A stretch of 64,000 bases of DNA. Source: Bog-473 sp963743785. GTDB lineage: Bacteria; Actinomycetota; Acidimicrobiia; Acidimicrobiales; RAAP-2. The position numbers were made by a program, and so were the translations under genes. Under the pieces are notes generated by a model, which was given only the letters and a program-made list of their open reading frames with translations, made no database searches and was not told where the DNA came from. Location: contig CAVURD010000034.1 in NCBI GenBank assembly GCA_963743785.1, forward strand, positions 310,001-374,000. The letters are read 5' to 3'. Below, piece after piece: positions 54,112 to 62,971 of this stretch (positions within the stretch are counted from its first letter, which is position 1; each line of letters opens with the position of its first letter).

Positions 54112-54582
54112 CTACCTTTCTAACTCAGCCTCGGCGTGGAGGCGCACCCGAACATCGGGGTAGATGCGAAGCATGAGCACGGTCGGCGAGGGCATCGCGA
54201 AGTCACGGATGTCGAAGACCTGCTCGCCGGTGATGACCAAACGATCAGACTTCACCTCCACGCTGACCGATCCCTCGGCGGGCCGGGTCACGCCGTGGAA
54301 GGTGAGCTCGCCGGCCAGGCGGTAGCGGGAGCCGGGCCCGCTCGCAGTGCATTCGCGCAGCTGCACGGTGGCTGTCGGGAAGCGGCGAGCGTCGATGCGG
54401 CGCAGGAGCTCGGCGTCGTAGAAGTGGTTGCCGGAATTGAGACCCCTGACGTCAATGCTGAGGTGGCCGGTAGGACGGACATCGGTGCGCAGCGCGCCAT
54501 CGACGACAGCCTGAATCGTCCCGGAAAGATCGATGGTGCCGAAACTGATCGGACCAACGGTCGAGCGGACCTCGATCAGCAC
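54112..54582 (-). CDS. YceI-like family protein
   Basis: This is a 156-residue lipocalin-like YceI protein. VLIEVRSTVGPISFGTIDLS, the DAELLRRIDARRFPTATVQL motif and FDIRDFAMPSPTVLMLRIYP are family hallmarks. The family binds isoprenoids or quinones in some members. No signal peptide is present, so it is cytosolic here. In-frame codons upstream (FRLVPERCAV) continue the first strand but no start codon is present, so the start at GTG 54582 is provisional. It sits 10 bp after padR. A paralogue lies at 62142. Confidence 0.82.
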   Translation of the reverse strand: MLIEVRSTVGPISFGTIDLSGTIQAVVDGALRTDVRPTGHLSIDVRGLNSGNHFYDAELLRRIDARRFPTATVQLRECTASGPGSRYRLAGELTFHGVTRPAEGSVSVEVKSDRLVITGEQVFDIRDFAMPSPTVLMLRIYPDVRVRLHAEAELER

Positions 54583-54592
54583 GGCGCAACGT

Positions 54593-55186
54593 TCAGGTAC
54601 CAGCCGAAATTTGCCGGTTGGGGCGCCGTGCCGTCCCGTCAGAGGCTGGTTCGGTGACCGTCCGGTGATGACCGTCCCATTCCGAGGCGACCGAGGTCAG
54701 ACGGCGTCGGGCGCCTGAAGTCGAGGAGACCGGGGACCAGCCGACCCCGAGGGCGGACGACCATCCCCCTTCCACCTCGGCCAAAACGGCGTCGACCGTT
54801 CCAGTGGCCTGATAGCGGCGAAGCGCCTGCCCGAGGTAGTCATGCTCTTCCTTGATCACACCCATCCAGACCCGCAGGACTCGCTCTCCAAGTGGGGTCA
54901 CCCCATAGACGCGGCGAGCTTGCCCGGCCTTGGGATTCTGCGATGACGCTTCGACGAGGTCGTCCTGCTCCAGCTGCGCCAGGGCCCGGTATACCGCCGG
55001 GCGGTCCACGTGTCCGAAGTGGAATTCCTTCAAACGGGGCACCAGCCCGTAGCCGTACCCGGGTTGCTCCGAGAGCAGGAGAAGGATGGCCGGCAAGATG
55101 AAGCGGCGAGGGGGCGCCAGTTCAAATCGCGAGGCTCCACCCTCCGCTGCCGCGGCTGGAGTGCTCCGACCCATAGGGATTTTCAT
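54593..55186 (-). CDS. PadR family transcriptional regulator
   Basis: This is a protein of about 197 residues from ATG 55186; 55174 and GTG 55258 are alternatives. The winged HTH reads FILPAILLLLSEQPGYGYGL, HFGHVDRPAVYRALAQLEQD, ARRVYGVTPLGERVL. The C-terminal part has a helix for dimerisation. Downstream genes on the same strand are YceI and the small membrane protein. It is divergent from the hydrogenase operon, with a perfect inverted repeat in the gap, so it likely controls both. Confidence 0.87.
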   Translation of the reverse strand: MKIPMGRSTPAAAAEGGASRFELAPPRRFILPAILLLLSEQPGYGYGLVPRLKEFHFGHVDRPAVYRALAQLEQDDLVEASSQNPKAGQARRVYGVTPLGERVLRVWMGVIKEEHDYLGQALRRYQATGTVDAVLAEVEGGWSSALGVGWSPVSSTSGARRRLTSVASEWDGHHRTVTEPASDGTARRPNRQISAGT

Positions 55187-55263
55187 CCTTGCCCCGCGCC
55201 ACCGAAGTGTCAATCGCGATGAAACGGCCATTTTGAATTTTGGTGGTGCAAAAGACACTCATT

Positions 55264-55286
55264 TACAGGAGGTGGGACCTCCTGTA
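55264..55286. promoter_or_regulatory. Perfect inverted repeat between padR and hhyS
   Basis: TACAGGAGGT, GGG, ACCTCCTGTA is a perfect 10-bp inverted repeat 55 bp upstream of the hhyS start. The right place for a PadR operator; as RNA it would also form a stable hairpin that hides an AGGAGG. Confidence 0.72.
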
Positions 55287-55340
55287 TCACTGACTTGGGC
55301 CGCACCATCCGGCGCGGCTACAGATTGGGGGGAGGGTTCC

Positions 55341-56396
55341 TTGACGGTTACCGAAGCTCCGCCGGACGAGGCCGTGGTGCACGTCCTATGGATCAACGCC
55401 GGGCTCAGCTGCGACGGTGACTCGGTCGCCCTGACCGCGGCCACGCAGCCCAGCATTGAAGAAATCGCCCTGGGCGCCCTCCCTGGGCTGCCGAAGATCG
55501 CGGTGCACTGGCCGCTGATCGACTTCGAATGCGGTCCCGCGGGAGGTCAGGACGACTTCCTCGAGTGGTTCTTCAAGGCCGATCGTGGCGAGCTTGATCC
55601 ATTCGTCCTGGTCGTGGAGGGATCCATCCCCAATGAAGCCATCAAAAAGGAGGGGTACTGGTGCGGGTTCGGGAACAATCCCGACACCGACCAGCCCATG
55701 ACCACCAGCGAGTGGCTCGACCGACTGGCGCCCAAGGCGCTGGTCGTGCTCTGTGCCGGCACGTGTGCCTGTTACGGCGGCATCCATGCCATGGCCGGAA
55801 ACCCGACGGGCGCCATGGGCGTACCCGACTACCTGGGATGGAACTGGCAGTCCAAAGCCGGCATTCCCATCGTCTGCGTCCCTGGCTGCCCCACCCACCC
55901 CGACAACCTTTCCGAGACGATCTTGTACCTGCTGTACCAAGCCACCGGCCAGGCGCCCATGATCCCGCTGGACGACTCACTCCGGCCCCAATGGCTCTTC
56001 GGCAGCACGGTGCACGAGGGCTGCGACCGGGCCGGCTACTACGAGCAAGGCGACTTCGCCACCGAGTACGGATCGCCCAAGTGCATCGTGAAACTCGGGT
56101 GTTGGGGACCGGTGGTGAAGTGCAATGTACCGAAACGCGGATGGATCAATGGCGTCGGCGGCTGTCCCAACGTCGGTGGCATCTGCATTGGTTGCACCAT
56201 GCCGGGCTTCCCAGACAAATTCATGCCGTTCATGGATGAACCGCCCGGTGCCCGCGTCTCGACCATGGCCAGCGGCCTGTACGGCGGGGCTATCAGGGGG
56301 CTGCGCAAGATCACCGCCCACACGCTCGATGATGAGCCGAAATGGCGCACGCCAGGCAGTGACCTGTCGACCGGTTACAAAAAGATCTGGAGGTAG
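55341..56396 (+). CDS. hhyS: [NiFe]-hydrogenase small subunit, group 1h type (HhyS)
   Basis: This is the 351-residue electron-transfer subunit, carrying three Fe-S clusters. TTG 55341 has GGGGGAGGG upstream; codons further left are non-coding. The N-terminal VLWINAGLSCDGDSVALTAA has Cys24 and Asp27 where most small subunits have two Cys, the pattern of the proximal cluster in O2-tolerant actinobacterial-type hydrogenases. CAGTCACYGGIHAM, CVPGCPTHPDN, HEGCDRAGYY, KCIVKLGCWGPVVKC and NVGGICIGCTMPGFPDK hold the other ligands. There is no Tat signal, so it is cytosolic. First gene of the operon. Confidence 0.93.
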   Translation: MTVTEAPPDEAVVHVLWINAGLSCDGDSVALTAATQPSIEEIALGALPGLPKIAVHWPLIDFECGPAGGQDDFLEWFFKADRGELDPFVLVVEGSIPNEAIKKEGYWCGFGNNPDTDQPMTTSEWLDRLAPKALVVLCAGTCACYGGIHAMAGNPTGAMGVPDYLGWNWQSKAGIPIVCVPGCPTHPDNLSETILYLLYQATGQAPMIPLDDSLRPQWLFGSTVHEGCDRAGYYEQGDFATEYGSPKCIVKLGCWGPVVKCNVPKRGWINGVGGCPNVGGICIGCTMPGFPDKFMPFMDEPPGARVSTMASGLYGGAIRGLRKITAHTLDDEPKWRTPGSDLSTGYKKIWR

Positions 56397-56400
56397 GACG

Positions 56401-58191
56401 ATGGCTACCAAGAAATTCTCACCGGACAAAAACGGCTTGGTGGAGATGGCCTGGGATCCGATCACACGGATCGTCGGCAGCCTGGGCATCTACACGAAGA
56501 TCGACTTCGGAAAGGGCAAGGTGGCCGAGTGCCACAGCACATCGTCCATCTTCCGGGGCTACAGCATCTTCATGAAGGGCAAGGACCCCCGCGACGCCCA
56601 CTTCATCACCAGTCGCATCTGCGGAATCTGCGGCGACAACCACGCCACCTGCTCCTGCTACGCGCAGAACATGACCTACGGCGTCAAGCCGCCCGCCTTG
56701 GGCGAGCAGATCGTCAATCTTGGCGAAGCGGCCGAGTACATGTTCGACCACAACATCTTCCAGGAGAACCTGGTGGGCGTGGACTTCTGCGAGAAAATGG
56801 TGGCCGAGACCAATCCCGGTGTCCTTGAGCAGGCCAACCGGAGCGAGGCTCCGCACGCGGCCGATCACGGTTACACGACCATCGGTGACATCATGCGAGC
56901 GCTCAACCCGTTCTCGGGTGACTTCTATCGAGAAGCGCTGCAGGTAAGTCGCTACACGCGGGAGATGTTCTGCCTCATGGAAGGGCGCCACGTGCATCCT
57001 TCCACGCTGTACCCAGGCGGTGTCGGGACCACGGCCACCATCCAGCTTTTCACCGACTACTACACCCGCCTGCAGCGCTACGTGGAGTTCATGAAGCGGG
57101 TCGTCCCGCTGCACGATGACCTCTTCGACTTCTGGTACGAGGCTCTGCCGGGATATGAGGAAAACGGTCGGCGTCGCATCCTGCTCAATTGCTGGGGCGC
57201 CTTCCAAGACCCCGAGGTGTGCAACTTCGACTACAAGGACATGACCAAGTGGGGCCGGGCCATGGGCGTGACCCCGGGCATTGTGGTCGACGGCAAGCTC
57301 GTCACCAACGACCTGGTGGAGATCAACCTGGGCATCCGCATCCTGCTCGGCCACTCGTTCTATGACGACTGGGAAGACCAGGAAATGTTCGTCACCAGGG
57401 ACCCCCTCGGAAACCCGGTCGACCGTCGCCACCCCTGGAATCAGCACACCAACCCGCAACCCCAGAAACGCGACTTCGACGGCAATTACAGCTGGGTCAT
57501 GTCACCCCGCTGGTTCGACGGCAAGGACCACTTGGCCCTCGACACCGGTGGCGGCCCGATCGCCCGGTTATGGTCGACCGCCCTGTCAGGCCTGGTCCAC
57601 ACCGATCACATCGAGGCCACCGGGACCAGCGTCAAGATCCACCTCCCGAAGACCGCTCTCAAGGGGCCGGTGGACTTGGAGTGGAAGGTGCCGGAATGGT
57701 CCAACACCATTGAGCGGGACCGGGCGCGCACCTACTTCCAGGCCTACGCCGCCGCGTCCGCGCTCGACTTCATTGAGCTGGCCCTCAAGGATGTCCGAGC
57801 GGGCAAGACCAAGACGTGGGAGCCGTTCGATGTACCCGATGAAGGGATCGGCTGCGGCTTCACCGAAGCGGTCCGGGGCGTGCTGTCGCACCACATGGTG
57901 GTGAAGGGCGGCAAGATCGCCAACTACCACCCCTATCCGCCGACGCCGTGGAACGCCAACCCTCGCGACAGTTTCGGGACTCCGGGACCCTATGAAGACG
58001 CCGTGCAGAACACGCCGATCTTCGAGGAGAACTCCCCGGAGAACTTCAAGGGCATCGACATCATGCGGGCGGTGCGGAGCTTCGACCCGTGTCTACCGTG
58101 CGGGGTGCACATGTACCTCGGCAAGGGCAAGGTGCTGAAGAAGATGCACTCACCCAGCCAGGTGGCCAATCCCGACGACCTGGCCTTCTGA
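56401..58191 (+). CDS. hhyL: [NiFe]-hydrogenase large subunit, group 1h type (HhyL)
   Basis: This is the 596-residue subunit holding the NiFe(CN)2CO centre; it oxidises H2. L1 is TSRICGICGDNHATCSC (Cys74, Cys77), L2 is FDPCLPCGVHMYL (Cys564, Cys567, His570). The 26 residues after His570 would be removed by the protease encoded at 61411 after nickel insertion. Sequences such as AEYMFDHNIFQENLVGVDFC and the operon partners match actinobacterial atmospheric-H2 oxidisers. GGAGGT overlaps the hhyS stop, 4 bp from ATG 56401. Confidence 0.95.
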   Translation: MATKKFSPDKNGLVEMAWDPITRIVGSLGIYTKIDFGKGKVAECHSTSSIFRGYSIFMKGKDPRDAHFITSRICGICGDNHATCSCYAQNMTYGVKPPALGEQIVNLGEAAEYMFDHNIFQENLVGVDFCEKMVAETNPGVLEQANRSEAPHAADHGYTTIGDIMRALNPFSGDFYREALQVSRYTREMFCLMEGRHVHPSTLYPGGVGTTATIQLFTDYYTRLQRYVEFMKRVVPLHDDLFDFWYEALPGYEENGRRRILLNCWGAFQDPEVCNFDYKDMTKWGRAMGVTPGIVVDGKLVTNDLVEINLGIRILLGHSFYDDWEDQEMFVTRDPLGNPVDRRHPWNQHTNPQPQKRDFDGNYSWVMSPRWFDGKDHLALDTGGGPIARLWSTALSGLVHTDHIEATGTSVKIHLPKTALKGPVDLEWKVPEWSNTIERDRARTYFQAYAAASALDFIELALKDVRAGKTKTWEPFDVPDEGIGCGFTEAVRGVLSHHMVVKGGKIANYHPYPPTPWNANPRDSFGTPGPYEDAVQNTPIFEENSPENFKGIDIMRAVRSFDPCLPCGVHMYLGKGKVLKKMHSPSQVANPDDLAF

Positions 58192-58204
58192 GCAACGGGG
58201 AGCG

Positions 58205-58771
58205 ATGCCTGAACCACAGAACCTCCGGGCCACCGGCGATCGGATCGAGCAGGCACTCGACGAATTGCACTCGACGGCCGATCCGCGCACCATCCATCTG
58301 GCCGAGGAACTCCTGCGACTTGTGTCCGAGCTCTACGGCGCCGGTTTCGCCCGGGCCGTTGAGCTCGCCCAGGAGCATGCTCCAGGTCTGATCGCCGCCT
58401 TTGTCGAAGACGACCTGGTGTCCAGCCTCCTCTTGGTGCAAGGGATCCACCCCGACACCCTTTACGACCGGGTGGAGGCGGCGCTCGTCTCCGTACGTCC
58501 ATTTCTGGCCCAGCACGGTGGCGACGTCGAACTCTTGGGCATCGATGATGACCTAGGTGCGGTCAAGCTGCGACTGCTCGGGAGCTGCGATGGGTGTCCT
58601 TCCTCAGCCAGCACGCTGCAGGGCGCGGTGGAAGTGGCCATCAGTGAGGCTGCGCCCGAGATCGTCCGGATCGTGGTCGAAGAGCCCACCAAACCCCCCG
58701 CCAGTGTCCCCATCACTCTGGGCTCCAAGCCGATGTACGAGGAATGCCCGGCGGAGGTGTCCGGGGTGTGA
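58205..58771 (+). CDS. NifU-domain Fe-S scaffold protein of the hydrogenase operon
   Basis: This is a 188-residue protein. A helical N-terminal 85 residues are unique to this operon type. The C-terminal NifU domain, residues about 90-165, has FLAQHGGDVELLGID and the cluster cysteines in GSCDGCPSSASTLQ. It probably carries or delivers Fe-S clusters to HhyS. It is 13 bp after hhyL; its stop overlaps the next GTG. Confidence 0.87.
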   Translation: MPEPQNLRATGDRIEQALDELHSTADPRTIHLAEELLRLVSELYGAGFARAVELAQEHAPGLIAAFVEDDLVSSLLLVQGIHPDTLYDRVEAALVSVRPFLAQHGGDVELLGIDDDLGAVKLRLLGSCDGCPSSASTLQGAVEVAISEAAPEIVRIVVEEPTKPPASVPITLGSKPMYEECPAEVSGV

Positions 58772-59391
58772 CGGATCCGTTGGCCGTGTTGCAGCGAATC
58801 CGTGAGACCCGACCGCGTGAGATCCCGCGGGCCGGCGAGCTGTGCGAGCTGTGCGCCGAGCCCATTGCTGATGAGCACGGACACCTGGTCGACCTCGAAG
58901 CTCGCAGTCTCATGTGCGCCTGTCGAGGGTGTTACCTCCTCTTCACCTCGGACGGGGCCGGAGGGGGCCACTTCAGGAGCGTGCCGGATCGCTACTTGTC
59001 CTTCTCCGACTTCGAGCTCTCCCCCGCGCAGTGGGACACTCTGCAGATCCCGGTCAGCGTGGCCTTCTTCTTCCTCAACTCGTCGCTGGGGCGGGTGGCG
59101 GCTTTCTATCCGGGGCCGGCGGGCGCCACCGAGTCTGAACTCCCGCTCGACACCTGGGCCGAGGTGATCGCCGCCAACCCCGAGCTCACCACCCTGCAGC
59201 CCGACGTGGAAGCGTTCCTGGTTCGCTCCAGGTCCAACGGGGGCGGCATCGAGTGTTATGTGGTTCCGATCGACGTGTGTTACGAGTTGGTCGGCCACTT
59301 GCGCACCCTGTGGCGTGGCTTTGACGGAGGGAAGGAAGCACACGAGAAGCTGGACTCGTTCTTCGAGAATGTGCGAGCGAGGACACAGTGA
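58768..59391 (+). CDS. DUF5947 family protein of the hydrogenase operon
   Basis: This is a 207-residue protein from GTG 58768, which overlaps the NifU-like stop. A possible metal site uses CELCAEP near residue 28 and LMCACRGCYLLF near residue 53. These features and the gene order match the DUF5947 proteins found only beside group 1h hydrogenases (family from memory). A rubredoxin-like or maturation role is inference. Its stop overlaps the next GTG at 59388. Confidence 0.8.
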   Translation: MTDPLAVLQRIRETRPREIPRAGELCELCAEPIADEHGHLVDLEARSLMCACRGCYLLFTSDGAGGGHFRSVPDRYLSFSDFELSPAQWDTLQIPVSVAFFFLNSSLGRVAAFYPGPAGATESELPLDTWAEVIAANPELTTLQPDVEAFLVRSRSNGGGIECYVVPIDVCYELVGHLRTLWRGFDGGKEAHEKLDSFFENVRARTQ

Positions 59392-60032
59392 CCAGCCTCG
59401 CCTTCGAGGTGCTGGAGGCCCGGGCCGAACCTCATGCCGCCGTGCCTACGATCATGCTGCGCACGCAGGGTGGAGGAGGCTGACGGCTTCAGCATCCACG
59501 CCTTGGCTCTGCGCTGTCAGATCCGCATTGAACCGCAGCGGCGTCGCTACAGCTCCGATTGAGGAGGATCGCCTCTACGAGCTGTTCGGCGCAATCCCGC
59601 ACTGGGGAGACTCGCTGCGGCCGTTCCTCTGGACCCACGTGTCGACGACCATCGGCAAGTTCGACGGCGCCACCGAATTCGAACTCCCGATCGAGTGCAC
59701 CTACGACTTTGACGTGGCTGGTGCCAAATACCTGCACGGGTTGGCCGAGGGCCATATCCCGCTGCATCCTGCTGTTCTCGGGCACTGTCTTCACCCGGGG
59801 TCAGTCGGGGTTCTCGGTCGAGCCGCTCTCGTGGTCGTCAGAGGCGTCGTACAAGATGCCCGTGTCGGTCTGGCGCGGCATGATGGATCTCTATTTCCCC
59901 AATAGCGGATGGATCCGGGTCCAACGGGACACCCTGGACTCGCTGCAGCGCTTCCGGGCGTATCGGGGACTGCCGACATGGGACCAGGCTTTTGAGGTGC
60001 TGTTGAAAGAGGCGGGCGAGGTCGGGACGTGA
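59388..60032 (+). CDS. DUF6084 family protein of the hydrogenase operon, three frameshifts
   Basis: GTG 59388 begins VTSLAFEVLEARAEPHAAVP. The frame is restored three times: RVEEADGFSIHALALRCQIR (after about 59478), EEDRLYELFGAIPHWGDSLR (after about 59563), and LLFSGTVFTRGQSGFSVEPL (after about 59770). The last runs to 60032. The joined protein is about 213 residues, beta-rich and without cofactor motifs, as in DUF6084 (family name from memory). The order after DUF5947 supports this. Its stop overlaps the next GTG. Confidence 0.75.
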
Positions 60033-61463
60033 ACGACGGATCTGCCGACCGTTTCGAGGTGGCACGCTCCGTAGCCGATGCCGTGCTTTATGAGGGGTAC
60101 GTGCTCTACCCGTACCGGGCGTCCTCGCGAAAGAATCAGGTCCGCTTCCAGTGGGGCGTCCTCACGCCGCGGGCCTTTAGTGAGGCCGAAGGATCGGAGC
60201 GTTGGTCGATGCGGACCGAATGCCTGGTCGAGCCGGGCGTCGACCCGCTTCTCTCGGTGCGGATCCGTTGCCTCCAGGCCCAACACCGAAGCATTGAAGG
60301 CCGAGTGCACGGCCAGGGCACGGACGGCGGGTTCTCACCAGTCGAGTACCTCGAGGTTGACGAGACACTCCACGTGGTGTGGGACGAGGCGGTCGAGCAG
60401 AACATCGACGTGGCGCCGTTGTCGCTTCTCTCGCGACGAGACCGAGCATGTCGAAGTCTTCTCATTTCCGGCCGGCGAAGAGATCGAGTTGATCCGCGGT
60501 TCGGACGGTTCGGTTGTGGGCCGTTTCATACGGCACCGGGAGCCCGTCGAGGGCGTGGCCCGCATCGTGATCAGCCGGCCCGGCGCCTGGCTGCCCTACC
60601 GCAAGGTCGCGGTGATGGTGGAGAACACCACGGCCTGGACCGGAACCGGCGGGCATCGCGACGACGCCATGGGACACAGCCTGATCGCCGTGCACACCAT
60701 GCTGGCCGTCGACGGCGGGACGTTCGTCTCCCTCCTGGATCCCTCCGAAGACGCCGCCCCGGCTGCCGCCACCTGCCGGTCTGATGGGGCCTACCCGGTG
60801 CTGATCGGCGATGGCGATGTGGTGCTGGCGTCCCCCATCATTCTCTATGACCATCCTGAGGTGGCAGCGCAAAGCCCAGGTGACCTCTACGACTCCCTGG
60901 AGATCGACGAGATCCTCGCCCTTCGCGTCATGACCCTGACCAACCAGGAGAAGTCCGAGGCCCGCGGCACCGATCCCCGGGCGGCGGCCATCATCGATCG
61001 TTGCGACGACATGTCGACCGAGACGTTGAGCCAGCTGCACGGCCAGATGCGACCCGTCGGGCCCCGCGCCGCAACAGATTTCGCCGATGAACCGGACGCC
61101 TTGGCGTGGTGGGATCCCGCAGTCGACGCCTCCTTTGATCCCTGGACCGAGTCGGTCTGGGTGGCCGGCGTTGAGATCACCAAGGGCAGCGCCGTGCGGC
61201 TGCAACCTTCGCACCGGGCCGACGCCCATGACATCTTCTTCGCCGGCATGGCCGCCACGGTGGCCGGCGTGTTCACCGACGTCGACGGCGACCAGCACGT
61301 CGCCGTGACGGTTGACGACGACCCCGCCACCGAGGAGCTCATGTGGCAGGGGCGCTACCTCTTCTTCCACCCTGACGAAGTGGCTCCGCTGTGGGCCAGG
61401 AGCAGGCTCGATGAGCCGCGGCGTATTGGTGGCCGGCATCGGCAATATATTCCAGACCGATGA
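60029..61463 (+). CDS. Conserved hydrogenase-operon protein of unknown function, frameshifted
   Basis: GTG 60029 begins VNDGSADRFEVARSVADAVL and YEGYVLYPYRASSRKNQVRF. The first frame ends after SLLSR; the second resumes RDETEHVEVFSFPAGEEIEL at about 60432. The central ISRPGAWLPYRKVAVMVENT and HSLIAVHTMLAVDGGTFVSL, and the C-terminal HDIFFAGMAATVAGVFTDVD, are conserved-looking. About 475 residues, soluble. The last 50 bp overlap the protease gene, so the true stop may be near 61420. Proteins of this type accompany group 1h hydrogenases but have no assigned role. Confidence 0.75.
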
Positions 61464-61916
61464 CGCCTTCGGGGTCGAGGTGGCCCGACGCTTGACGACG
61501 CGGAGGCTTCCCCCGGGGTACGGGTCGAGGACTTCGGCATTCGTGGGGTCCACCTGGCCTACGAGTTGCTCGAGGGTTACCGCGGCCTCGTCCTCATCGA
61601 CGCCGTCCCCATGGGCGAGCCCGCCGGCACCCTGGCCGTCATTGCGCCCGAGACGCGATCCGAGCCGATGACCGGTGACGGCATGGCTCCGGTGGTGGAT
61701 GCCCACACGATGAACCCCGAGGTGGTGCTGCACACCCTGGCCCGACTGGGCGGTTCGGTCGAGAGGATCTTCATCGTCGGCTGTCAGCCCGCCAACCTCC
61801 AAGAGGGCATGGGGCTCACCCCGGCAGTCGCGGCTGCCGTCGATGAGGCGGTCGAGATGTGCTGTCAACTGGTATCGGAAATAGTCGAACCCGTTGGAAA
61901 GGGGAGCCCCACATGA
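61411..61916 (+). CDS. Hydrogenase maturation protease (HybD/HycI family), frameshifted
   Basis: This is the endopeptidase that trims the large-subunit C-terminus. ATG 61411 has AGGAG upstream and begins MSRGVLVAGIGNIFQTDDAF, with GVEVARRL holding the first metal acid. The frame shifts at about 61495 and resumes DDAEASPGVRVEDFGIRGVH, LVLIDAVPMGEPAGTL (second metal acid) and DAHTMNPEVVLHTL (metal His). Joined length is about 168 residues, normal for the family. Its stop overlaps the ATG of the first micro-protein. Confidence 0.88.
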
Positions 61917-62017
61917 TCCGTCGCTTCGTCGCCTCACTCGTACTCGCCGCCATCGCCGGGCTGGTGCTCAAGTCGCTGCCCGACATCGCCCGCTATCTGA
62001 AGATGAGGGAGATGTAA
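61913..62017 (+). CDS. DUF6893-like micro-protein (34 aa), copy 1
   Basis: ATG 61913 overlaps the protease stop (ATGA). The 34-residue product has one hydrophobic helix (VASLVLAAIAGLVLKSL) and the C-terminus PDIARYLKMREM. The same ending is found in the next gene. I recall such peptides as DUF6893, present in group 1h hydrogenase operons. It is probably an inner-membrane peptide with its basic end in the cytosol. Confidence 0.75.
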   Translation: MIRRFVASLVLAAIAGLVLKSLPDIARYLKMREM

Positions 62018-62137
62018 ATGGACAGAGTCGGGTACGTCTTCCTGGGGGTCATCGCCGTCGGAGTGGTGCTCGGTGTTGTCGTGTTCGTGACCGCATTTCC
62101 GGATATCGCGCGGTACCTCAGGATACGGAGGATGTAG
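62018..62137 (+). CDS. DUF6893-like micro-protein (39 aa), copy 2
   Basis: ATG 62018 follows directly after the TAA of copy 1, whose end GAGATG may serve as part of the ribosome-binding site. One hydrophobic helix (YVFLGVIAVGVVLGVVVFV) is followed by FPDIARYLRIRRM, almost the same as the end of copy 1. The helix is different in sequence while the tail is conserved, which suggests that the tail makes the specific contact. Confidence 0.75.
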   Translation: MDRVGYVFLGVIAVGVVLGVVVFVTAFPDIARYLRIRRM

Positions 62138-62141
62138 CGGC

Positions 62142-62657
62142 GTGACCCGGTACAGCATTGCGCCCGAGCGTTCTCATGTGTGGATCGATGCCCGTTCAAA
62201 CGTGCATCCCATCCACTCCACCACCGATGGGCTGGAGGGTTATGTCGACCTCGAGCTCTCAGCCGAGGGCAACGTGGACACCACCGCCCCGTCGGCCGGC
62301 AAGCTGTCCCTGTCGGTGGACCGACTCCGCTCAGGCAACCGGATGGAGGACAGGGAACTGCAAAAGCGGATCGACGCCAGGCGATTCCCCACCATTGACG
62401 GGGTGCTGAGCCAGATCAAACCTTCCGATGACGGCGACGGCTACCGGATCGATGGCGACGTCATCTTCCGCGGCGTGTCGCGCCACCACGAGGATGTGAT
62501 GCGTATCAGCGTCGTCGACGACCAGACGATCCAGCTGGGCGGGGAGTCCACGTTTCGACATTCGTGAGTTCGGGATGGAGCCACCCCGCATGTTGATGTT
62601 GAAGGTCGAGCCAGAGGTGGACATCCGGGTCGAGATCATCGCCGTACGAGAGGCTTA
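62142..62657 (+). CDS. YceI-like family protein, frameshifted
   Basis: GTG 62142 begins VTRYSIAPERSHVWIDARSN, a typical YceI first strand. MEDRELQKRIDARRFPTIDG is the core motif. The frame is lost at STFRHS; one base earlier in TTTCGACATT (about 62557) restores FDIREFGMEPPRMLMLKVEP to the stop at 62657. The paralogue at 54112 has FDIRDFAMPSPTVLMLRIYP at the same place, confirming the joint. About 171 residues, no signal peptide. A quinone- or isoprenoid-binding role near the hydrogenase is inference. Confidence 0.83.
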
Positions 62658-62672
62658 GGAGCGAGAACCGCC

Positions 62673-62960
62673 ATGTGCCTAGGAATACCAGGTCAGCTGA
62701 AGGAAGTCAGCGATGTGAACGAGCACCTGGCGCGCGTGGATGTATCCGGGGTCACCCGGATCATCAATATCGGCCTGCTGGAGGATGAGGGACTCGAGCC
62801 CGGCGATTGGGTGCTCATCCATGTGGGGTTCGCCATGTCGAAAATCGATGAAGAGGAGGCAGCCCTCGCCCTGGCCTCCCTGCAGCTCATGGGCCAGGCC
62901 TACGACGATGAGCTCGAGGCGTTGTGGTCGTCGACAATTGCCAGTGAAAGCAGAAATTGA
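62673..62960 (+). CDS. hypC: Hydrogenase assembly chaperone HypC/HupF
   Basis: This is a 95-residue chaperone that carries the Fe(CN)2CO unit with HypD and hands it to the large subunit. The N-terminal MCLGIPGQL has the essential Cys2; DWVLIHVGFAMSKIDEEEA is conserved. TAGGAGCGAG precedes ATG 62673. It lies 15 bp after the YceI gene. Confidence 0.94.
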   Translation: MCLGIPGQLKEVSDVNEHLARVDVSGVTRIINIGLLEDEGLEPGDWVLIHVGFAMSKIDEEEAALALASLQLMGQAYDDELEALWSSTIASESRN

Positions 62961-62971
62961 AGGAGGATGAA

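Noticed and set aside
55086..55340. Extended N-terminus for the hydrogenase small subunit
   Set aside because: The extra codons overlap padR and the palindrome, encode no signal peptide, and a good ribosome-binding site precedes TTG 55341.
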